NCBI RefSeq assembly: GCF_039680535.1
Contig: NZ_JBDKSS010000001.1
Coordinates: 107,654-171,653 of the forward strand
Reading direction: 5' to 3'
Origin: Parvibaculum sp039680535
GTDB taxonomy: Bacteria; Pseudomonadota; Alphaproteobacteria; Parvibaculales; Parvibaculaceae
DNA length: 64,000 nucleotides
The position numbers and the translations under genes are program-made. Position 1 is the first letter of the stretch; the number at the start of each line of letters is the position of its first letter. Below the pieces are notes generated by a model. It was not told the origin of the DNA and did no database searches. It was given only the letters and a program-made list of their open reading frames with translations. Shown piece by piece: positions 17,199-24,956 of the stretch.

Positions 17199-17232
17199 AA
17201 GCCCCGCCGGTCAGGACGGGGCTTTGTTGTTT
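17199..17232 (+). terminator. Attenuator terminator upstream of asd
   Basis: AAGCCCCG (17199-17206) and CGGGGCTT (17217-17224) form a perfect 8-bp stem followed by TGTTGTTT. It sits between the leader peptide and the asd start. Competing pairings exist. The leader hairpin CGTCCTCG/CGAGGGCG (17145-17166) exposes GGCGGG, complementary to CCCGCC at 17203-17208. CCGTCCT at 17144-17150 is complementary to AGGACGG at 17213-17219. Confidence 0.7.
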
Positions 17233-17266
17233 CAGGGCCCCGTTCTCCGGCATCACGGAGATAAAA

Positions 17267-18304
17267 ATGGGTTCCAATCCTTCTTCCCCTCTCGTCGCCA
17301 TCGTCGGCGCGACCGGCGCTGTCGGCGTCGAGATGATCCGCTGCCTCGAAGAGCGCAACTTCCCGCTTTCGGGCCTGCGCCTTCTCGCCTCGCCCCGTTC
17401 CGCCGGCCGCAAGCTCAAGTTCCGCGATCAGGAGATCGAGGTTGAGCCGCTGACCGAGCGGAGCTTCAAGGGCGTGGGCATCGCGCTCTTTTCGGCGAGC
17501 GGAACCGTCTCGCGCCAGTTTGCGCCGATTGCGGTGAGCGAAGGCGCCATCGTGGTCGACAATTCCTCCGCCTTCCGCATGGATGCCAACACGCCGCTCG
17601 TCGTGCCGGAGATCAATGCGGGCGAGATCGCGCGGCACAGGGGCATCATCGCCAATCCGAATTGCGCGGCGATCATCTCCATCACGCCGCTCTGGCCGGT
17701 GCACCAGCGCAATCCGATCAAGCGCCTCATCGTCGCGACCTATCAGGCGGCGTCGGGCGCGGGTGCTGCGGCGATGGAGGAGCTGCGCGCTTCCACAGAG
17801 GCCTATCTGCAGGGCCGCGAATACAAGAACACCGTGCTGCCGCATCCCTACGCATTCAATCTCTTCAGCCACAACACGAAGATCGACCCCGTGACCGGCT
17901 ATAATGACGAAGAGATGAAGGTGATCGAAGAGACGAAGAAGATTTTCGGCGATCCGGATATTCGCGTTTCGGCGACCTGCGTGCGTGTGCCGGTTCTGCG
18001 CGCGCATTCCGTGGCAGTCACGTTCGAATGCGAGCGGCCGATTGCGGCGTCGGAAGTGCGCGAGCTGATGAAGACTGCGCCGGGCGTGAAGCTCGTCGAC
18101 GACTGGGCGAACAACTATTTTCCCATGCCGAAGGACGCCTCCGGGCAGGACGACATCCTCGTCGGCCGTATCCGCCAGGATCTGAGCGATCCGAGCGGAA
18201 GGTCGGTGACGCTGTTCTCGGCGGGCGATCAGCTTCTCAAGGGCGCGGCGCTCAATGCCGTGCAGATCGCGGAGAGGCTCGTGAAGGTCTCAGTGCCGGC
18301 ATAA
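17267..18304 (+). CDS. asd: Aspartate-semialdehyde dehydrogenase
   Basis: The 345-residue NADPH-dependent enzyme makes aspartate semialdehyde from aspartyl phosphate for Lys/DAP, Met, Thr and Ile synthesis. VAIVGATGAVGVEMIRCL is the nucleotide-binding loop. NPNCAA carries the catalytic Cys133, with ATYQAASGAGAAAMEEL following, and RVPVLRAHS contains the conserved His. The ATG at 17267 follows ACGGAGATAAAA. It is preceded by a probable attenuator, so amino-acid supply may set its transcription. Homologous alphaproteobacterial Asd proteins have the same length. Confidence 0.97.
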   Translation: MGSNPSSPLVAIVGATGAVGVEMIRCLEERNFPLSGLRLLASPRSAGRKLKFRDQEIEVEPLTERSFKGVGIALFSASGTVSRQFAPIAVSEGAIVVDNSSAFRMDANTPLVVPEINAGEIARHRGIIANPNCAAIISITPLWPVHQRNPIKRLIVATYQAASGAGAAAMEELRASTEAYLQGREYKNTVLPHPYAFNLFSHNTKIDPVTGYNDEEMKVIEETKKIFGDPDIRVSATCVRVPVLRAHSVAVTFECERPIAASEVRELMKTAPGVKLVDDWANNYFPMPKDASGQDDILVGRIRQDLSDPSGRSVTLFSAGDQLLKGAALNAVQIAERLVKVSVPA

Positions 18305-18316
18305 TTGCCGAACAAT

Positions 18317-18347
18317 GGCCCCGGTGTGTTCGGGATATGCCGGGGCC
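18317..18347 (+). terminator. Hairpin after asd
   Basis: GGCCCCGG pairs with CCGGGGCC around a 15-base loop just after the asd stop. It lacks a clean U tract, so it may be a weak terminator. Confidence 0.55.
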
Positions 18348-18471
18348 GTTGTGCTGCGCATTTCATGAGTTGAGGTCCGGTAGTCTTTGCAAAGACCATC
18401 CGAAGGGAGGAAGCTGAGCGGGCTTGTTCACGTCGTTATCGACACATCCACAAAATGGAAGGGATGGAAAC

Positions 18472-18888
18472 ATGCTCAAACATTACACAATTGTTATGTT
18501 GGCGGGTCTGGGGATCGCCGGGCTCGCTGCGTTAGGTCAGACTCCCGCGTCCGCCGCAGCGGCTGACGTCAGTCAGGAGATCGCGACGGCGGCCAAACAT
18601 GCCCAGTTGGCCGGCAATTCCGAGAATGTCGACGCTGTGCATGTTCACCTGCAGCACACACTCAACTGTATCGAAGGGCCCAAGGGTGCCAACTTCGATC
18701 CGAAGCAGATGAATCCATGCAAGGGCATGGGCGATGGCGCCATACCCGATTCCACGGACATGAAAGTCAAGACGGAGCTGGAGGCTGCGGCGAAGGAAGC
18801 TCTGGCGGGCGTTGCCGAAGCCGATCTCGCCAAGGCGCAGAAGCATGCGCGCGATACCGAGGTCATGCTGAACCGTATTGGAAAATAG
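18472..18888 (+). CDS. Small exported helical protein of unknown function
   Basis: The 138-residue protein has a signal peptide (MLKHYTIVMLAGLGIAGLAAL ending near ASAAA). The mature part is helical and Ala/His/Lys-rich, with AAKHAQLAGNSENVDAVHVH and a similar late helix (AKAQKHARDTEVMLNRIG). Two Cys residues in HTLNCIEGPKG and MNPCKGMGDG may form a disulfide. The ATG at 18472 is preceded by GGAAGGGATGG. I do not recognise a named family. The His spacing leaves room for metal binding, but that is a guess. It is a single gene with its own terminator. Confidence 0.75.
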   Translation: MLKHYTIVMLAGLGIAGLAALGQTPASAAAADVSQEIATAAKHAQLAGNSENVDAVHVHLQHTLNCIEGPKGANFDPKQMNPCKGMGDGAIPDSTDMKVKTELEAAAKEALAGVAEADLAKAQKHARDTEVMLNRIGK

Positions 18889-18914
18889 AAAGATCGTGTC
18901 CGAGTTGAAATGCG

Positions 18915-18946
18915 AAGGGCTGACCTCATCTTCGAGGCCAGCCCTT
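18915..18946. terminator. Intrinsic terminator
   Basis: AAGGGCTG...CAGCCCTT with inner CCTC/GAGG pairs and a following TTTCG. It serves the small exported protein gene and possibly the opposing gene at 19001. Confidence 0.8.
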
Positions 18947-19000
18947 TTCGTTTGAGTTGCAGCGGAGGCATCCCTCTGGACGCCGCATCGCCCGGGCGCC

Positions 19001-19636
19001 TTACTGCGATACAACCGTCGGCGTGTAGGTCCAGGTCCATGCCTCGGTCGTTATCGAGAAGGACTTTCCGTCGGGAGCAATGACGACCTTGTCCTGAGTG
19101 CCCATCGGAATTGCGAGAACCATGGGGTTGAGCACAGGGGCATAGACCGTGATCGCCTCCTTGTTCGCCTGCACCGTCTTCTTCTGCCAGCTTCCGCGGC
19201 AATAGGCTGTGACCTCTATCGTCGGATAGGTGGTCGTTCCTTTCAGATCCAGGCGGCCCCTGGCCGTCTGCTCGCCGCCGGTGGCGTCGATATATTCGAA
19301 CTCGCCTGCGGGCTTGGGCGGCGGGCAGGAAGTTTCGACGTTGCGCAGATCTTTGAGAGTGGACTTCGCATTGCCGATCTTCACGGCGCCGACGAGATGT
19401 TCCTTGTTGATGTCCCAGTCGAAGTCGATGGTGACGTGATCGGTGACCGTGGCCTGTCCGCTGCTGTCGTGATAGGCGATGACGGTCTGCGCCTGATAGA
19501 CGCCTTCGCCATGATAATGCACGACCTTGGCCTGGCTCCAGCGGGTCAGTGCGTCCATGTCGACGCTCTCCGCCCGAGCTGGCGCAGCCGCCAGCGTCAG
19601 CAACGCAAGTGAAACGCCCGTGAACCGGTAGCTCAT
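19001..19636 (-). CDS. Exported protein of unknown function
   Basis: The 211-residue protein begins MSYRFTGVSLALLTLAAAPARAE, a Sec signal peptide with an A-R-A cleavage site. The mature part is beta-rich with two Cys (VETSCPPPKP, VTAYCRGSW) and ends WTWTYTPTVVSQ. The ATG at 19636 follows GGAGGGCGGAAGG; a TTG at 19651 would lengthen it by five residues. No family is recognised. It is convergent with the preceding small exported gene. Confidence 0.75.
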   Translation of the reverse strand: MSYRFTGVSLALLTLAAAPARAESVDMDALTRWSQAKVVHYHGEGVYQAQTVIAYHDSSGQATVTDHVTIDFDWDINKEHLVGAVKIGNAKSTLKDLRNVETSCPPPKPAGEFEYIDATGGEQTARGRLDLKGTTTYPTIEVTAYCRGSWQKKTVQANKEAITVYAPVLNPMVLAIPMGTQDKVVIAPDGKSFSITTEAWTWTYTPTVVSQ

Positions 19637-19816
19637 CCTTCCGCCCTCCAATCGTTATGGCAAAAGCCTAGCGGATGGAATGTGGTGAAGTAAATCAGAG
19701 TTGACGTCGCGTCAGTCGCGGCGTGCCGCCTCCCGCTGGACAACGGGAGGCGAGGCCTTATTCTCCCGCGCAAACTGATGGCCGGCCGAAGAGCAGGCTC
19801 GTTCTGCAGGGAGTGA

Positions 19817-21373
19817 ATGATGGCGAACGTCCAACCGGAAGACCGCACACCGATCCTCGTTGGCTGCGGCCAGCTCGTCCAGAAGGAGAAGGACGTCGAG
19901 AAGGCGAAGTCGCCGATGCATCTGATGGCGGATGCGGCGCGTCTGGCGGCGGCCGATACCGGCCTCGGCGACAAGCTCTGGCCCATCGTCGACAACATCA
20001 CCGTCGTTCGCTTCATCACCGACAGCCCGGATTCGGGCAAGCTGCCCTTCGGCCGATATCCGAATGCGCCCAAGACGCTCGGCAATCTCGTCGGCGCCAA
20101 TGCCTCGAAGAACTGCTACGGCCCGACCGGCGGCAACACGCCGCAATATCTCGTCAACCATACGGCAGAACTGATCGCCGAGGGCCAGACGGACATCGCG
20201 CTGGTCGCGGGCTCCGAATGTTTCGGCACGATGATGCGCGCTCTGGGGCAGGGCAAGATGCTCCCCTGGCATGACGAGCCGGGCGGCGAGCGCATCGACA
20301 TCGGCGTCGAGAAGCTTGGCGTCACCGAGGTCGAGAAGCGACACAAGCTGCAATTCCCCGTCAACATCTATCCGATGTTCGAAAACGCGATCCGCGGGCA
20401 GAAGGGCCGTTCAGTGCGTGAGCACCAGCTCGCCGTCGGCAAGCTCATGGCGCCCTTCACGCAGGTCGCCGCGAAGCACCCGCAGGCCTGGTTCCCGGTC
20501 GAGCGTACGGCGGAAGAAATCGCCACGCCCACCGACGACAACCGCTATGTCGGCTTTCCGTACACGAAGTACATGAACGCCATCATGCAGGTCGATCAGG
20601 CGGCTGCCGTTGTCATGATGTCGGTGAAGAAGGCGCGCGAACTCGGCATTCCCGAAGCGAAGTGGGTTTATCTGCATGGTTGCGGCGACGCGAACGACCT
20701 CTGGTATCCGACTGAGCGCGTGAATTTTCACTCCTCGCCCGCCATCCGCCTCATCGGCCGCAAGGCGCTCGATATGGCAGGCTGGAAGATCGGCGATATC
20801 GACTTCATCGACCTTTATTCCTGCTTCCCCTCGGCGGTACAGATCGGCCGTAACGAACTGGGCATCGCGGAAGACGATCCGCGTCCGCTCACCGTCACGG
20901 GCGGCCTTCCTTACTTCGGCGGCGCGGGCAACAACTACGTCATGCATTCGATCGCCACGATCATGGACAAGCTGCGCGCGAAGCCGGGCAGCAAGGGTCT
21001 TTGCACCTCGAATGGCTGGTATGTGACGAAGCATGGCATCGGTCTTTATTCGACCGATCCGGTGGCGGGCTCGTGGAATCGCGAGAAGCCTTCCTCCTAT
21101 CAGGGCGAGATCGACAACGAGGCCCATCCGCGCGTCGAGGAAAAGCCGAACGGCGCGGCGAAGATAGAGACCTATACGGTGGTCAACGGCCGCAACGGTC
21201 CGGACTTTGCCATCGTTTTCGGCCGTCTCGACGCCGATGGCGCGCGCTTCGTCGCCCATACGCCGAATGATCCGGTGACGCTCAACGACATGATGGAACG
21301 CGAGCAGCTTGGCCGTTCGGGCAAGGTGCAATCGGCGGCCGATGGCAGTGTCAATATCTTCACGCCGGAATGA
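19817..21373 (+). CDS. Thiolase-like acetyl-CoA acetyltransferase family protein
   Basis: The 518-residue protein belongs to the SCP2/thiolase-like superfamily. It has TPILVGCGQ at the N-terminus, GGNTPQYLVNHTAELIAEGQTDIALVAGSE, and DIDFIDLYSCFPSAVQIGRNELG followed by TGGLPYFGGAGNNY in the C-terminal half. The last 100 residues form a separate beta-rich region (AKIETYTVVNGRNGPDFAIVFGR). The classic N-terminal catalytic Cys of degradative thiolases is not obvious: the equivalent region reads GANASKNCYGPTGG, where the Cys may substitute. Its acyl-CoA substrate is unknown. Tandem ATGs at 19817 and 19820 follow GCAGGGAGTGA. An intrinsic terminator ends the unit. Confidence 0.8.
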   Translation: MMANVQPEDRTPILVGCGQLVQKEKDVEKAKSPMHLMADAARLAAADTGLGDKLWPIVDNITVVRFITDSPDSGKLPFGRYPNAPKTLGNLVGANASKNCYGPTGGNTPQYLVNHTAELIAEGQTDIALVAGSECFGTMMRALGQGKMLPWHDEPGGERIDIGVEKLGVTEVEKRHKLQFPVNIYPMFENAIRGQKGRSVREHQLAVGKLMAPFTQVAAKHPQAWFPVERTAEEIATPTDDNRYVGFPYTKYMNAIMQVDQAAAVVMMSVKKARELGIPEAKWVYLHGCGDANDLWYPTERVNFHSSPAIRLIGRKALDMAGWKIGDIDFIDLYSCFPSAVQIGRNELGIAEDDPRPLTVTGGLPYFGGAGNNYVMHSIATIMDKLRAKPGSKGLCTSNGWYVTKHGIGLYSTDPVAGSWNREKPSSYQGEIDNEAHPRVEEKPNGAAKIETYTVVNGRNGPDFAIVFGRLDADGARFVAHTPNDPVTLNDMMEREQLGRSGKVQSAADGSVNIFTPE

Positions 21374-21403
21374 GCCGCAGCTTCTTTCTGCTGGCATAAA
21401 GCG

Positions 21404-21433
21404 AAAGGCCCGGATCGAATCCGGGCCTTTTTG
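21404..21433. terminator. Intrinsic terminator
   Basis: AAAGGCCCGGA pairs with TCCGGGCCTTT and is followed by TTG. It separates the thiolase-like gene from the convergent membrane-protein gene. Confidence 0.88.
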
Positions 21434-21458
21434 TTGGACGGGCATGTTTTCTCTGGGT

Positions 21459-21824
21459 TCACCAGAACCAGGTATCGACGTTCTGGATCGGGCGCCCTTC
21501 GCCGGCGGCGATGAAACCCTTGATCGAGCGCACGAGAAACCAGATCGCGGTGGCGAGCAGAATGAACAAGCCGATGACGAAGAACAGCGAGAGCGCGCCC
21601 AGAACCGAGTAGAGCAGGCCGATCCAGAATGTGCGGATCTGCCATGTGTAATGGGATGCGGCGACGGCGCTCGCGGTGCCGCGCTTGAGATAGGCGTATA
21701 TCAGGCCGCCAATGGCGGTGATGGCGAGAACGAAGCTCACAAAATAAAGAATATAGACAAGCTTTACGCCATCGAGGTCGCCGGCAGCAGGCTGAGGCGC
21801 GGGCTGGATCGAAGTATCGGTCAT
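21459..21824 (-). CDS. DUF4870-like small membrane protein
   Basis: The 121-residue protein has three predicted membrane segments: VKLVYILYFVSFVLAITAIGG, FWIGLLYSVLGALSLFFVIG, and FILLATAIWFLVRS running on from the second. Between the first two is a polar loop with SHYTWQIRTFWIG, typical of the DUF4870 / YlaC-like family. It ends in a short polar tail (GRPIQNVDTWFW). The function is unknown. It is a single gene convergent with the thiolase-like gene. Confidence 0.75.
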   Translation of the reverse strand: MTDTSIQPAPQPAAGDLDGVKLVYILYFVSFVLAITAIGGLIYAYLKRGTASAVAASHYTWQIRTFWIGLLYSVLGALSLFFVIGLFILLATAIWFLVRSIKGFIAAGEGRPIQNVDTWFW

Positions 21825-21957
21825 GCTGAAAATCCCATCGCGTGAATCATAATGGAAAACGCTAGCGGTTCAGGCGCGGTCTGACTATCCGTCTTGCAAA
21901 TAACGTCCACCTCGCCGACAAGAACTCATCCGGAAAATCGAATGTGAGAGAAATGTC

Positions 21958-22524
21958 ATGCCCCTGATCTACATGATCCGCCACGGCGAGGCGGCCTCTG
22001 GCTGGGATGCCGATATGGACCCCGGCCTGAGTGAAAAGGGTCGCGCCCAGTCCGAAGCCGTGGCGCGGGAAATCGAGGCGCGGGTCGGCAAGAAGTTGCC
22101 CCTGATCTCCTCGCCGCTGCGCCGCTGCCGCGAAACGGGCGAACCCCTTGCCAGGACCTGGGCGCAGGCGCCGCGGATAGATGAGCGCGTGGGCGAAATC
22201 CCGTCGCCGGTTCACGACCTCAAGACACGGGGCGAATGGCTGCGCGGCTTCATGGCGGGTTCGTGGTCCGACGCCGCTCCGCAGGGGGGCATCGACTTTC
22301 GGGCGTGGCGGCGGGGAGTGGCCGAGGCGCTGGCGGGTCTCACGGAGGATACAGTCATCTTCAGCCATTTCGTGGCCATCAATGCGGCGGCGGGCGCGGC
22401 GCTATCGGACGATCGGGTCATTCTGTTCAGGCCGGACAATTGTTCGGTCACCGTCTTCGAAGCGCGGGACGGCGGACTTTCTCTGGTCGAAATGGGCCGC
22501 GAGGGCGACACGAAGGTGAACTGA
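21958..22524 (+). CDS. Histidine phosphatase family protein
   Basis: The 188-residue protein has the RHG catalytic motif at the N-terminus (MIRHGEAASGWDADMDPGLSEKGRAQSEAVA). SSPLRRCRETGEPLA (phosphate-binding Arg) and VIFSHFVAINAA (second His) follow. This is the phosphoglycerate mutase/SixA-like branch. The ATG at 21958 is preceded by GAGAGAAATGTC. The substrate, a small phosphomonoester or phosphohistidine, is unknown. Confidence 0.88.
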   Translation: MPLIYMIRHGEAASGWDADMDPGLSEKGRAQSEAVAREIEARVGKKLPLISSPLRRCRETGEPLARTWAQAPRIDERVGEIPSPVHDLKTRGEWLRGFMAGSWSDAAPQGGIDFRAWRRGVAEALAGLTEDTVIFSHFVAINAAAGAALSDDRVILFRPDNCSVTVFEARDGGLSLVEMGREGDTKVN

Positions 22525-22625
22525 TTGGCATTCCGCCAGGCGGAATTCTGACACTCTCCCTGTTGCGCTCGCTCCAGCCTGCTTTAATGTAAATCATTAG
22601 AGCAGGGCGCCTCAGGGAGAGAGAC

Positions 22626-24890
22626 ATGACTTACAAGCATCCGTCGGGTGAAGAATTTCACGGCGTGATCGGCCGTACCGTCTATGAGTCGACGCCCTGG
22701 TGGCCGGAACAGAAACTGAAGCCCGGCTCGCCCAATGTGGTCATGGTCGTCCTCGACGACACCGGCTTTTCGCATTTCGGCTGTTATGGCTCCTCGATCG
22801 CCACACCGAATATCGACGCGCTGGCGGAGAAGGGCGCCCGCTTCACGGGGTTCCACACCACCGCGCTCTGCTCGCCGACACGGGCCTGCCTGCTCACGGG
22901 CCGCAATCACCATGCGGTGGGAATGCGCGGCATTTCCAACTTCGACACCGGCTTTCCGAACATGCGCGGTTCGATCCCGAAAAGCGCCGCGACGCTTGCC
23001 GAGATCCTGCGCGATCAGGGCTACGCGACCTTCGCCGCCGGAAAGTGGCACCTCGCGCCCATGTCGGAATGCTCCGCAGCCGGACCGTTCACAAACTGGC
23101 CGCTGCAGAAAGGCTTCGACCGCTATTACGGCTTTCTTCAGGGCGAGACCGACCAGTTCCACCCCGAACTCACGCATGACAACCACTTTGTCGATGTGCC
23201 GAAAGGCGTGGAGGAGGGCTACCACTTCTCGGAAGATGTGGTGGACCGCGCATCGGGCATGGTGCGCGACCTGACCTCGCTGGTTCCTGAAAAGCCCTTC
23301 TTCCTTTATCTCGCCTTCGGCGCCATGCATGCGCCACATCAGGCGCCGCAATCCTATCTCGACAAGTATCGCGGAAAGTTCGACGCAGGCTGGGACGCGG
23401 TTCGCGCCGAATGGTTCGAGTGGCAGAAGGCACTCGGCGTCATCCCGCCCCAGACGAAGCTCGCGCCGCGCAATCCGGGCGTGAAGCCCTGGGAGGAACT
23501 GACGGCGAATGAAAAGGCTTTTGCCTGCCGCCTTCAGGAAGCCTTTGCGGCCATGCTCGAACACACCGACGCGCAGATCGGGCGGCTCATCGATTTTCTC
23601 AAGGGCATAGGCCAGTGGGAGAACACGGTCTTCATGGTGCTCTCCGACAATGGCGCGAGCCAGGAAGGCGGACAGACCGGCGTTCTCGACGAAATGAAAT
23701 GGTTCAATCTCATGCAGGAGGATGTCAATGCCGCCGTCGAGCGCCTTGACGACATCGGCGGGCCGAACAGCCATTGCAACATTCCTTGGGGCTGGGCGCA
23801 GGTCGGCAACACGCCGCTCAAATGGTACAAGCAGAATACGCATGGCGGCGGCGTGCGCGATCCGCTGGTCATGCATTTCCCGAAGGGGCTGGAAGCGCCG
23901 GGCGCGATCCGCGCGCAGTTCTGCCACGCCATCGACATTGCGCCGACTGTGCTCGACATCATCGGCATTCCGGTGCCCGACGTGGTTGCTGGCGTGCCGC
24001 AGATGCCTGTGCATGGCGTCAGCCTCAAGCCCGCGCTTGCCGATCCGAAAGCGGAAATCCCGCGCGGTGCCCAGATGTTCGAGATGCTCGGCCATCGCGG
24101 CATCTGGAAGGATGGCTGGAAGGCCGTCACGCATCACGAGAACGGCAAGCCGTTCGACGAGGACAAGTGGGAGCTTTACAAGCTCAGCGAGGATTTCTCG
24201 GAATATGACGACCTTGCGGAGCGGGAGCCCGAACGCCTGAAGGAGATGATCGATCTTTGGTGGGCGGAGGCGGAGCGCCACGGCGCGTTGCCGCTCGACG
24301 ATCGCGGCGCCTTCGCGCTCTTCGCCGCGTCGCGCCGACCGGGCATGCCGACCTCGCGAGGGCATTTCGTCTACTACCCGCCCGTTTCGCACATCGTAAG
24401 CGATGCCTGCCCGCCGGTGGCGCGCGGCTGGAAGATGGCGGCCAATATCGACCATCCGGCGAGCGGCGGCGACGGCGCGCTCGTTTCGCGCGGCAGCATC
24501 AACAGCGGCTTCGTTCTCTACATCAAGAACGGTCGGCCGCATTTCGACTACAACGCTTTCCATGAGCATACGCTGCTCGTCGGCAGGGAGGCGCTTCGCC
24601 CAGGCCCACGCAAGATCGAGTTGCATGTCGCGCGGCGGCAGGATGGCGGAGGCGACGTGTCGCTGCTTGTCGATGGCGCGGAAGTGGCGCATGGCAGCAT
24701 CCCGAGGCTCCTCTTCCTCATCTCGAGCCTCGGCATGGATATCGGCCGCAGCGTCGCGCCCGTGAACGACGACTATGCCGAGCCCTTCGAATATGGCGGA
24801 AGGATTCACACCGTCACCTTCGACATCCCGCCGCTTGAACTCCGCGGCGAGGCCAAGGCGATCGTGAGAGCGGCGGAGGCGCAGCAATGA
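22626..24890 (+). CDS. Arylsulfatase (cytoplasmic type)
   Basis: The 754-residue sulfatase has NVVMVVLDDTGFSHFGCYG (metal-binding Asp pair 44-45), then the formylglycine motif CSPTR at Cys82 within ALCSPTRACLLTGR. AAGKWHLAP and VFMVLSDNGASQEGG (further metal and sulfate ligands) follow. A C-terminal beta-rich region covers about residues 580-750. No signal peptide is present, so it should act in the cytoplasm and depend on a formylglycine-generating or other anaerobic maturase. None is encoded in the window. It cleaves sulfate esters; the substrate is unknown. The ATG at 22626 follows GGGAGAGAGAC. It is probably a transcription neighbour of the NAD(P)HX repair gene 66 bp downstream. Confidence 0.92.
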   Translation: MTYKHPSGEEFHGVIGRTVYESTPWWPEQKLKPGSPNVVMVVLDDTGFSHFGCYGSSIATPNIDALAEKGARFTGFHTTALCSPTRACLLTGRNHHAVGMRGISNFDTGFPNMRGSIPKSAATLAEILRDQGYATFAAGKWHLAPMSECSAAGPFTNWPLQKGFDRYYGFLQGETDQFHPELTHDNHFVDVPKGVEEGYHFSEDVVDRASGMVRDLTSLVPEKPFFLYLAFGAMHAPHQAPQSYLDKYRGKFDAGWDAVRAEWFEWQKALGVIPPQTKLAPRNPGVKPWEELTANEKAFACRLQEAFAAMLEHTDAQIGRLIDFLKGIGQWENTVFMVLSDNGASQEGGQTGVLDEMKWFNLMQEDVNAAVERLDDIGGPNSHCNIPWGWAQVGNTPLKWYKQNTHGGGVRDPLVMHFPKGLEAPGAIRAQFCHAIDIAPTVLDIIGIPVPDVVAGVPQMPVHGVSLKPALADPKAEIPRGAQMFEMLGHRGIWKDGWKAVTHHENGKPFDEDKWELYKLSEDFSEYDDLAEREPERLKEMIDLWWAEAERHGALPLDDRGAFALFAASRRPGMPTSRGHFVYYPPVSHIVSDACPPVARGWKMAANIDHPASGGDGALVSRGSINSGFVLYIKNGRPHFDYNAFHEHTLLVGREALRPGPRKIELHVARRQDGGGDVSLLVDGAEVAHGSIPRLLFLISSLGMDIGRSVAPVNDDYAEPFEYGGRIHTVTFDIPPLELRGEAKAIVRAAEAQQ

Positions 24891-24956
24891 GGCGGCGTGG
24901 CCCTCTGCTTGATTTGCCTCATTGGCGACTCGCGCGTGGCGGCTATAGTGGCCCGC

